Shown: positions 9,831-19,169 of the stretch, in pieces
Numbering within the stretch: position 1 is the stretch's first letter
How the letters are laid out: every line of letters starts with the position of its first letter
Assembly: GCA_017979445.1 (NCBI GenBank)
Contig: CM030715.1
Location: 9,850,187-9,914,186, forward strand
From: Akebia trifoliata
Taxonomy: Eukaryota; Streptophyta; Magnoliopsida; Ranunculales; Lardizabalaceae
Direction: 5' to 3'
DNA length: 64,000 bases
Position numbers and translations under genes: made by a program
Notes under the pieces: model-generated
Told to the model about the DNA's origin: nothing
Database searches by the model: none
The model's input: only the letters and a program-made list of their open reading frames with translations

Positions 9831-10965
9831 AAGAAACATCGAGGAAGGAACAACAAATCCTACTAAGATTAGCATCTTAATTCATCCTGTGCACATGAAG
9901 TTTATATAAAAGGTCTTATGATGTGATTCATTTGTCACGCGTTGATGAAGATCAGGCTGAATAGATAATAGTTGAACTACATTCAGGGGACTGTGGTACT
10001 CATATGAGTGGGAAAATTATGAGACAAGGGTCAAGACCTGCCACAAATAGCAAATACACGCAAATCTCATATATGTGCCACCTTCCAAATTAGTTGGTTT
10101 GACTTCATCGTGGCCATTTTCAATTTGGGAAATTGACATTATTGGTAAAATATCGTCTAAGGCACCAAATGGGCATGAATACATTCTAGTTGCTATCGAT
10201 TATTTTACTAAGTGGGTTGAAGCTGCCTCCTATGCTGTCCTCACTGCATCTCGAGTTGCAAAATTTATCCAAACGAACATCATCAGTCGATACGGGGTAC
10301 CTTCGGAATTGATTTCTGATAACGGGTCACACTTTAAAGCTGAAGTTATTACACTGTGTTCAAAGTTCAAAATCACTCATCATAAGTCATTTCTTTACCA
10401 TTCTCAGACCAATAGAGCAGTTGAAGCAGCCAATAAGAACCTTAAGACAATCATCAGGAAATGTGTTAATCACATTGGGATTGGTTAGAGAAATTACCGT
10501 TTGCACTATGGGCATATCAAACTTCAATTTAATCATCTATTGGAGCTACTCCTTAATCTTCAGTGTATGGCATGGAAGCAATTTTACCAGTCGAAATGGA
10601 AATCCCATCTCTCAGGGTCTTGTTGGAAAGTCAGTTGTCAGAAGTAGATTGGGTTCGTCAACGGTATGAAGAATTAAATTTGATCGAAGAAAAATGACTA
10701 AGAGCTTTGTACCACGTACAGGCTTATCAAATAAGAGTCATCCGTGCGTTTGACAAAAAGATCAAGACCGTCACTGACAAGTCGGGGATTTGGTACTCAA
10801 AGAGAATCAGACACTTATATTTGACCCTAAAAGGAAGTTCAAACCAAATTGGAGAGGTCCGTTCATCATCAAGGAAATATTACTGGAAAAGCTATCAAAC
10901 TTCAAGATCATGATAGAATTGAATTACCAGAACCAACCAACCTTGACCAAATCAAAAGGTACTAC
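9831..10965 (+). pseudogene. pol: Integrase (element B)
   Basis: The N-terminal zinc-binding region (HLSRVDEDQAE, ELHSGDCGTHMSG) is broken by stops and by a 40-bp deletion at about 10029 that removes the segment preceding HMVKTCHK. The catalytic core is the best-preserved frame (10075-10488, 137 codons). It has all three acidic landmarks: Asp in WEIDIIGKIS, Asp in LISDNGSHFKAE and Glu in NRAVEAANKNLKTI. A one-base shift follows, and the C-terminal part is spread over two frames to about 10965 (FDPKRKFKPNW). The enzyme would join element cDNA to target DNA. This copy cannot be complete. Confidence 0.85.
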
Positions 10966-11375
10966 ATCTAAGGAGGTCATCTTTGACCGAATCAATTCTC
11001 CTATTACCCAATTAAATATAGCCTTTCTCAACCCCTTTGCAGCCTTTTTTCAAAAGAAATATACATTTTTCGTTCTCAACCTGATTACCCAACTTAGGGG
11101 AAGAAAAAATTCGAACTATGTTTTGGTCTGATCCCAAAAATTTCTGGGGTACATAGGCAACTTGAGAAGTTACTTCAAGCCCAACCACATCAAAATAAAA
11201 GAAAATATATATATATATATATATTTCCTACAAAAAAAATATTGTCAAATAGGAAAAAATGTTCAAAGGAAAAGAGAAAATTTAAAAGAAAATGCCACAC
11301 AAAGGGCATTCGGGTTTTTAAGCCTCAAAATTCCTTTCTTTTTATACCCAATCTTAAGCTTACCTATGAAAGTCC
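10966..11375 (+). other. Post-INT noncoding region of element B
   Basis: No gene. It contains the shared gggtacataggcaacttgagaag block, a (TA)n run at about 11204-11224 and the hairpin AATGCC-ACACAAAG-GGCATT at 11291-11310. It is cut at 11375 by C's LTR. The last bases, agtcc (11371-11375), are the candidate target duplication for C. Confidence 0.65.
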
Positions 11376-13113
11376 TGAAACCGCCCTCGATCCGCGGGGT
11401 ACGCGGATCCGCTTTTGACCCTTGAGGTTGGGAGTCGCCACCTAGTTATTACGGTCTAGGAACCGATTAATGACTCTAAATGGATAAAAACTAATCTAAA
11501 ACCAAAAAAACTGAATTCGGGGATCATGTTACGGGATTGGAAGGTGTTAGGCACCAACCCCGCCCGGCCAAAGTCGGTCTCTACTAAATTCCCAAGTAAA
11601 TTACATTGCTAAAACCTAGATAAAAATAAATAAAAATAAAAATTTACCTTTCCGATAGCAAGGACTTTGTTCCCTCAGATCTGACAAAAAGAGCTCCTTG
11701 TACCGTGCTCCCTTGCTTCGTTCTGTCTCCGGATTTGACTTCGGATCTCCTAGACCGAGGTATCTCCTTGCTTTCGGATCTGAACTCTTCAAGTTTGTTG
11801 CGGATTTGGGGGTGTTTTTGGAAGGCTTTTAGGCATTTCTTATGCTAAAATCGAAGGGGAGATGTTAGATAAGGAGTTGGGGCTCCAAAACTAGGGTTTA
11901 TGGGGGGCTAGGGGAGCTTCTAGACCTACTTCTCTTAGGATTTATGATTTGATACGAAAATAGGGTGTGAGCACCTCTATTTATAGATGTTTTTAGGGGT
12001 TGATTTGGATAGAGTTAGTGTTTAATTAGAGATCTTTTAATTAAAGTTGTGTTTTAGTTAGATTTATTTTAGGTAGAATTGTGTTTTAATTAGAATTGTT
12101 TTAGGTAGAATTGTTTTTAAGTTAGAACTCTATTAGATAGAGTTATTATTTAATTAGAATTCTATTATGACTTTTGGTCTTATTTGATTGACTTTTAATG
12201 TTTTGACTTTAGTCTTAATTGATTGACTTTTAATATTTTGACTTCAGTCTTGCTTAATTGACTTTAATTTTGACTTTAGTCTCACTTGATTGACTTTAAT
12301 ACTTTGACTACAGTCTTGCTTGATTGACTTTAAATTTTGGAGAACACCCTTCCATTATTTCTTTAATTCTTTGGACCCCCAAATGGAGGGGTCCTTAAAG
12401 AAATATCCCACGAACCCTCAACAATTTTACCCGAAAGTCCGATTGATCGATTTTTTAGGTTCAAATTTTTAAATTAATTTCATCAATGTTTCACTTTAAT
12501 TATTTAATATTTTATTTATTAATTTCAAAATTTTTAATTATGAAAATTGTGAAATTACTGTTTTGCCCCCGGAGAGGACTTTTCACGTTTCAAGTCGGTT
12601 TTTAATGTTCTAGGATGTTTTAGAATCGGTTTTTCGTAAGGAATTCAATGAGAATGTTGGTTTGTGTCATTTATGAAAATTTTTATGTGAAATGATTGTG
12701 AACTTTATGAGGGGCATTTTCATATTTTGTAAAATTCTGTTAAAATTGGTGAAATGATTTATTTGGTTCCGATTTGTTATTTTATGTGTTCGAGAGAGTT
12801 TTCCTAAGCGTAACGTAGGCTCTAGGGTTGTTTTGAGGTTAGGGGTATTTTGGTAAGTTGGTAATTTTTTAGTGATTTTTATCATGAAGTTTCTTTTTGG
12901 TCTGCAAGATGATGATTTCTATGTTTCTGGGGTCGTATTTTCCAAGCGTAGCGTGGTTTCTAAGGTTTTGTCAATTCGAGATACCTCATCCGGATTTCTG
13001 AAACACATCTGGTAACGAAATAAAGCAATGGAATACACATCCATCATTGGGAATCATTGCAATCGGATTGACGAGTTGATTAATCAGGCGAGTGCAAAAA
13101 TGAAGTGTCTACA
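11376..13113 (-). repeat. 3' LTR of element C
   Basis: A 1738-bp LTR with the same ends and subfamily as A's LTR. The 8-bp inverted repeat GATCCGCG/CGCGGATC near the U5 end is intact. It abuts element B on the outside and the PPT on the inside. Confidence 0.92.
11977..11985 (-). promoter_or_regulatory. LTR TATA box (TATAAATAG), element C
   Basis: Same TATA motif and downstream start-region context as in the other LTRs. Confidence 0.65.
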
Positions 13114-13471
13114 GATGCCCCTCTTTGGCAGAGGGTTGAAGCAAACTAGATAGCAAATCTATTTTGGTAGATAGTGCGATATCTGAATGCCAAAGCTAGT
13201 GACAGTTCATTTTGCAGCCTGATTTAGCAATTCGTCGGGGTGTTCGGATCCTTGAGGGTAAAACTCTCCCCGAATTAAAAGATTGTCAGGTCCTTGAGCG
13301 AGAGCTCTCACTGACAGTGTCAGATCCTTGAATTTTAGAGAATTCTCCCTGACTAAAAAGTGCAAGTGTGTGCACTGTGTGAAATTGATTAAAATCTGAG
13401 TAAAACAAATCTCGAGAAAATTTGAATGATATTTGAGACATATCTGAGCAAAGGTTGGGAGAAAGTTAAAT
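13114..13471 (-). other. Polypurine tract (13118-13126) and conserved 3' block, element C
   Basis: In element sense the internal region ends TGCCAAAGAGGGGCATC directly before the LTR. AAAGAGGGG is the plus-strand primer tract. The next roughly 250 bases inward (to about 13370) are shared with D, E and F and include the inverted repeat CTGACA-G-TGTCAG. No coding potential. Confidence 0.75.
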
Positions 13472-14593
13472 GTCCTACTCTACCTACTCTAGGTGAAAGA
13501 GTAATAAATTTATATTTTTTTGAGAGTCTTATTCTACCTACTCAGAGTGAAAGAGTAATGCACTAAATTTTTTTTTGGGAAGTTCTACTCTACCTACCTG
13601 GAGTGAAAGAGTAATGAACTATTTTTGTTTTTTTTTTGGAAGTTCTACTCTACCTACTCGGAGTGAAAGAGTAATGAACTAATCTTTTTAGAAGTCCTAC
13701 TCTACCTACCCAGGGTAAAAGAGTAATGAACTAATTTTTTAGGAGTCCTACTCTACCTGCCCAGGGTGAAAGAGTAATGAACTAATTTTTTTTGGAAGTT
13801 CTACTTCTACTCTACCTACTCAGAGTGAAAGAGTAATGAACTAAATTTTTTTTGGGAAGTTCTACTCTACCTACCCGGAGTGAAAGAGTAATGAACTAAG
13901 CTTTTTAGAAGTCCTACTCTACTTGCCCAGGGTGAAAGAGTAATGAACTAATTTTTTTGGGAAGTTCTACTCTACCTACTCAGAGTGAAAGAGTAATGAA
14001 CTAATTTGTTAGGAGTCCTACTCTACCTGCCCAGGGTGAAAGAGTAATGAACTAATTTTTTTTTGGAAGTTCTACTCTACCTACTCGGAGTGAAAGAGTA
14101 ATGAACCAAGCTTTTTGAGAGTCCTACTCTACCTACCCAGGGTGAAAGAGTAATGAACTAATTATTTTGGGAAGTTCTATTCTACCTACTTGGAGTGAAA
14201 TAGTAATGAACTAATTGTTTTGGTAATCCTACTCTACCTGCCCAGGGTGAAAGAGTAATGAATTAATTATTTTGGGAAGTTCTACTCTACCTACTCGGAG
14301 TGAAAGAGTAATGAACTAATTTTTTGGGAGTCCTACTCTACCTGCCCAGGGTGAAAGAGTAATAAACTAATTTTTTTTTTGGAAGTTCTACTCTACCTAC
14401 TCGGAGTGAAAGAGTAATGAACTAAATTTTTTTTTTGGAAGTTCTACTCTACCTACTCAAAGTGAAAGAGTATGAACTAATTTTTTCTGGGAAGTTCTAC
14501 TCTACCTACTCGGAGTGAAAGAGTAATGAGCTAATTTTTTTCTTTTTTAGGAAGTTCTATTCTACCTGCCCAGGGTGCAAGAATAATGAACTA
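13472..14593 (-). repeat. Minisatellite of about 53 bp, 21 units, in the 3' region of element C
   Basis: Each unit contains gtYctactctacctRcYYRgRgtgaaagagtaatgaacta plus a T/A-rich spacer of varying length. Two unit types exist: type a (gttc..ctactcgg) and type b (gtcc..ctgcccaggg). From about 13900 to 14360 they alternate strictly, giving a dimeric higher-order repeat of roughly 107 bp. One or two copies of this unit are present at the same place in D (38641-38685) and E (45345-45443). Confidence 0.9.
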
Positions 14594-16222
14594 AGCTTTG
14601 AGGGAACAAACGGGGGATTAACCTCGCATTTGACTTTTTTTTTTAATAAAAAGTTGGATTTTATGAAGGTCTGGTAAATATTTTAACTCTCTTTGAATCT
14701 AAGGAGTTTTCAAAATTGCTATCAAGAGGGTAACCTTTAATGCAAAGTTAACCTTATCCTTTGGGGTTGAAATTGACTAGGCATCAGAACAAAAATGCCC
14801 CTAGTTTGACAAGGAACATTGCACTAGGGATAATTGAATATAATTTGAAAATAAATGCCCCTAGTGTAAGGGGGGAAACTGTACTCTTTAGAAAAAAGAA
14901 AGTGCCCTCTTTATGAAAGTTTGAAATCCTTGATTACCGCAAGCGCAATAAAGGTTTAACTTTTAATTTTGACTTTTTATATTGAAGATTTTGAGTCAGG
15001 CTCAAAGACATTGGAACAAAATATTTCTTTCTGAAATTCATCATAGAATTTGTTCTTTTCCCCGTCGGTTCACTTAGGGATATGAAACTCTTCAGATCAA
15101 TCATAGACGAGATACTTGTATCCATTGAGTCTATATTTGGTTCAAACTGGGTATTGAAACTTGATCATTCGGACTTCTGATATTTCGGCTCGGGCTACCT
15201 TTTCAGCTTCTCAACTCAACGAAGATTTTCTTTTATTTTTTTGATAGCTCTAAGTTTTGCCTAGATTGCCTATCCAGGTTTTCAATCTAGCGAGCATGCT
15301 CTAGATTTTGCCTAGATCACCTTTTTAGGTTTTCGTTCTAGCGAGCTTACAATTTTTTCTTTTTTCCTTGCTTTGATTGTTGCCAGGGTCATCCTTTTAG
15401 ATCTTCAACCTTGCGAGCTTACCTTAATTTTTGCGTAAGCCGTCCTTTTTGGGTTTTCAACTTAGCATATTTTTTTCTTCTTCTGCCCTTCTGAAGTTCT
15501 GGAGTTGCTGTCTGATCATGCTTTGCTATCTTCCTTGACTTCTCGCACGGTACTTAGGAGGACTTTCATTGGTAAGCTTAGGACTAGGTATAAAAAGAAA
15601 GGGATTTTGAGGCTCAAAAACCCAAATGCCCCTTGTGTGACATTTCCTTTAAATTATTTTTCTTTCCTTAAATTTTCTTCCCCACTTTGACAATTTTTTT
15701 CTTTTGAATTTTTTTTTTTATAGATTTTTTCTTTGTCGGGGAATCTATTTTTATTTTTTTGATGTGGTCGGGCCTGAAGTAACTTCTCAGGTTGCCTATG
15801 TACCCCAGAATTTTGGGATCAAACCAAAACGTAGTTCGGATTTTCCCTCTCCTAGGTTAGGTGATCGGGCTGAGAAAGAAAAAGGCATCATTTTTTTTTT
15901 TGAAAAGGCTGCAAAGGGCTGAGAAAGGAGATAATGAACTGGGTAGCAGGAAAATTGATTCGGCCAAAGATGGCCTCCTTAAATGTAGTACCATTTGATC
16001 CGGTCAAGGTTGGTTGACTCTGGTAGTTAACTTTCATCATAATCTTGAAGTCTGACGACTTTTCCAGACAGTATTTCCTTAATGAATGAATTTCTCCAAT
16101 TGGGTTCAGACTTTCTCCTATAGTCGATGAGGAGTGTTCAATTTTCTTTGAAGTCTGATAGTTAAATCCTTGACTTGTAAAGGATGAGCTTTGACCTTTT
16201 TGTCAAATGCACGGGACTCTTC
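14594..16222 (-). other. Post-INT noncoding region of element C
   Basis: No gene. It contains the third repeat module at about 15255-15470 (roughly 60-bp units with caggttttcaatctagcgagc), an AATGCC hairpin with one mismatch (15625-15644) and the block ggcctgaagtaacttctcagg (15771-15791). It aligns well with 57350-58830 of element F. Confidence 0.65.
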
Positions 16223-17250
16223 TTAGATAAGCTTGCACATGGTATAGGGCTTTAACTCGTTTTCTTCAATCAAGTTTAATTCTTCATACTGCTGACGAAC
16301 CCAATCTGTTTCTAACAAATGATTTTCCAACAAGACCCTGAGAGACGAAATTTTCATTTCAACTGGCAATATTGCTTCCATGCCATACACTAAGGAGTAG
16401 GGAGTAGCTCTAGTAGAGGATCGAATTGAAGTTCGATATGTCCATAGCGTGAATGATAATTTTTCTGACCAATCTCGATGTGATTGACACATTTTCCTGA
16501 TGATAGTCTTGAGACTCTTACTAACTGCTTCAACCGTTCCATTGATCTGAGGACGGTAGGAGGATGATTTGTGCTTCCAGATCTTTAACTTTAAACATAG
16601 AGTAATGATTTATGCTTTGAAGTACGACCTATTATCAGAGATCAGTTTAAAAGGTACCCCCATATCAACTGATGATGTTCGTTTGAATAAACTTTGCAAC
16701 TCGAGACGCAGTGAGGACAGCATAAGAGGCAGCTTCAACCCATTTGGTAAAATAATCGATGGCAACCAGGATGTATTCGTACCCGTTTGATGCCTTAGGC
16801 GATATTTTACCAATAATGTCAATTCCCCAGACTGAGAATGGCCATGGTGAAGTCAGACCCACTAATTGAGATGGCGGCACATGTATCAAGTTCGCATGTA
16901 TTTGGCACTTATGACAGGTTTTGACCATGTGATGACAATCTGTTTCCATCGTGGGCCAATAGTATCCTTGTCTCATAATCTTCTTAGCTAACATTTTCCC
17001 ACTCATATGAGGGCCACATTCTCCTGAATGTAGTTCAATCATTATCTGTTCAGCTTGATCTTCATCAACACACGACAAGTGAATCCCATCATAAGATCTT
17101 TTGTATAAGCTTCCTGCGCACAGGATAAATTGAGATGCTAATCTTAGTAGGGTCTGTCGTTCTTTCATCGATGCTTCTTCCGGGAATTCTTGTTTTTCCA
17201 ACACTTTCCTTATGTCTGTGTACCATGACTTTCCATCGGGTAGTCGAGTA
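16223..17250 (-). pseudogene. pol: Integrase (element C)
   Basis: The 330-codon frame 16665-17657 carries the zinc-binding part (ELHSGECGPHMSG and TCHKCQIH, the His/Cys pairs) and the start of the catalytic core with the first Asp in WGIDIIGKIS. It then shifts frame. The second Asp lies in LISDNRSYF (frame 16610-16822), the catalytic Glu in NGTVEAVSKSLKTI (about 16500-16540), and the C-terminal part in 16223-16492 (GMEAILPVEM, then WVRQQYEELNLIEENEL). At least two frameshifts separate these. It is less decayed than the B and D copies but not functional as one frame. Confidence 0.88.
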
Positions 17251-17745
17251 GCAATGTTGATTTGATGGCAGTACGCGGGTTTATTTTTGACTTCAACAGT
17301 GATCGGTCTCAATTCCATGTTAGGGGGCAAATGGATCATTGAAGATAAAGTTGCTAAGGAGTCAGCGAATCTGTTATCCTCCCTTGACAAGTACTGGAAT
17401 AGGATAGCTTTAAACTTACTGACTAAGTTTAGCAAATACTCATGATAGGGTTTCAACTTTTCATCCCTAGTCTTCCATTCTTCCAATGACTGATGTATGA
17501 CCAAAGCTGAATCCCCGAAAACTTCAATTTTTGTAATACCTAAGTTCAAAGCAGCTTTGAGCCCTGCGATGCACGCCTCATATTCAGTCGTATTATTAGT
17601 GTTCGAAAAGGCTAACTTAATAGCGATAGGAAAATGGCACCCTTCTGGAGATAACAAGACTGCCCCTATTCCATACCCATTTTGATTGGCCGCTCCATCA
17701 AAAGATAACTGCCATGTTTGGTTCTACGGTTCTTCTTTAACGTGC
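17251..17745 (-). pseudogene. pol: Archaeal-type RNase H (aRNH) domain (element C)
   Basis: All the expected acidic residues are present: Asp in FDGAANQNGYGIG, Glu in TTEYEACIAGL, Asp in FGDSALVIHQS and Asp in EDNRFADSLATLS. The domain is in one frame with the N-terminal half of INT. An in-frame TAG separates it from the first RNase H (gaagaaccgtag on the minus strand, near 17727). B and D have the same stop at the same codon. This is the cleanest aRNH copy in the window. Confidence 0.85.
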
Positions 17746-18300
17746 AAGATGTTCTCATCTGGGAATTGATCGACAGGCCTTATTCCTTCTACTACAGGGT
17801 GATCTGCCAAGTATTCTGCTATAAGCTCTCCCCTTGATGGATTTCTGTGTAACATGCGTGATGTCAAACTCTGATAGCAACAGTAACCATCGTGCGGTTC
17901 TCCCTGTCAATGCCTGTTTTCTCAAAAAGATACTTGAGAGGATCCATCCGAGATATAGGATAATTGAATGAGACAGCATATAATGCCGGAGTCTCTGAGT
18001 AGCCCATACCAATGCTAAGCAAGTTTTCTCCAAGGATGAATACTTTCGTTCATACTCTAACATCTTCTTACTGATGTAGTAGATGGCCCTTTCTTTGCGA
18101 GTATCTTTGTCATACTGTGCAAGCATGCATCCCATAGCTTCTTCTGTGACTGACAAATAAAGAAGAAGTGGTTCACCCGGTGTAGGTAGAACCAAAATAG
18201 GTGGATTTAAGAGATACTCCTTGACTTGGTCGAAAGCCTTTTGACATTGCTCATTCCAAACTGTTGGTTCATTCTTCTTAAGAAGCTTGAAAATAGGTTC
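17746..18300 (-). pseudogene. pol: Retroviral-type RNase H (element C)
   Basis: Frame 17755-18195 contains LYLSVTEEAMGCMLAQYD, YISKKMLEYERKYSSLEKT and LVWATQRLRHYMLSHS, the typical plant Ty3/gypsy RNase H. A one-base change near its 3' end throws the last part (the AEYLADHP-like segment) out of frame. Unlike B and D it lacks the stops before and after YDKD. Confidence 0.82.
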
Positions 18301-19053
18301 GCAGACGTTAGTGAGTTGAGCGATGAACCTGCTAACATACTGGATTCTGCCCAGAAAAAACTCGAATCTGTTTTTCAGTCTCGGGAGGCGGCATCTCTTG
18401 GATAGCTTTAATCTTTACATCTTACAGGGTCCACTTCGATTCCTCTCTGACTGACTACAAATCCCAACAGCTTTCCAGAAGTTACTCCGAATACACATTT
18501 CTGTGGGTTGAGGCGGAGTTGGTACTTTTGAATCCTTGTGAGAAATTTTTCTAACGCAGTAACATGCCCTAGTCGTTCTTTGGATTTGACTATCATATCA
18601 TCTACATAGACTTCGACCTCTTTGTGTATCATGTCATGTAGTAAAGTCGTGGCTGCTCTTTGATAGGTAGCTCCAGCGTTCTTCTTCAAACCAAAAGGCA
18701 TGACCTTGTAGCAGAAGGTCCCCCACTGTGTGGATGAACGACGTCTTTTGCATATCTCGAGGATCCATCTTTATCTGATTATACCCTGAAAATCCATCCA
18801 TGAAGGACAACAACGCGTGTCCTGCTGTACTATCTACTAGAACATCTATGTGTAGTAAATGGAAACTATCCTTTGGGCTTGCTTTGTTTAAATCTCTAAA
18901 ATCCACACACATTCTAACTTTTCCATCATTTTTCGGCACCGGGACGACATTGGCAATCCACTCAGGGTATTCTACTACTTCCAAGAATCCAGCGTTAATC
19001 TGCTTTGTAACTTCTTCTTTGATTTTCAAAGCCCATTTCGGCTTCATACGTCG
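18301..19053 (-). pseudogene. pol: Reverse transcriptase (element C)
   Basis: From the gap edge: RRMKPKWALKIKEEV, then WIANVVPVPKNDGKVRM, VDFRDLNKASPKDSF, motif A SFMDGFSGYNQIKMD, MPFGLKKNAGATYQRAA, the catalytic YVDDMIVKSKERLG, and RLNPQKCVFGV. One frameshift near 18700 separates the two halves. The 5' start of pol is lost in the run of Ns. The domain would copy element RNA into cDNA. It resembles the RT that the solo LTR interrupts in D. Confidence 0.9.
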
Positions 19054-19153
19054 NNNNNNNNNNNNNNNNNNNNNNNNNNNNNNNNNNNNNNNNNNNNNNN
19101 NNNNNNNNNNNNNNNNNNNNNNNNNNNNNNNNNNNNNNNNNNNNNNNNNNNNN
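19054..19153. other. Assembly gap (100 N)
   Basis: Exactly 100 Ns, the conventional size for a gap of unknown length. The sequence changes from RT of element C to an unrelated gene remnant across it, so adjacency of the two sides is not proven. Confidence 0.99.
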
Positions 19154-19169
19154 ATCCAATAGACGCCTC

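Larger units (their letters stand above)
8199..11375 (+). mobile_element. Element B: pol fragment of a Tat-type retrotransposon, bounded by A and C
   Basis: A plus-strand RT-RH-aRH-INT run plus the first post-INT noncoding bases. It starts exactly at A's LTR edge and ends at C's LTR edge, so its outer parts are displaced or lost. It is colinear with 34511-37744 of element D, with only about 2-3% substitutions by eye, one 40-bp deletion in B and a long list of shared stop codons. Confidence 0.85.
11376..19053 (-). mobile_element. Element C: Tat-type retrotransposon, 3' LTR to RT, truncated at assembly gap
   Basis: On the minus strand the order is RT (from 19053), RH, aRH, INT, post-INT region, minisatellite, conserved 3' block, PPT and 3' LTR. 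The 5' LTR, PBS, gag and PR are not seen. The sequence beyond the 100-N gap is unrelated, so either they lie in the unsequenced gap or the element is truncated there. Confidence 0.88.

Noticed and set aside
11204..11224. (TA)n tract as a regulatory element or origin
   Set aside because: A simple microsatellite present at the same place in D (37571-37592). Nothing else supports a function.
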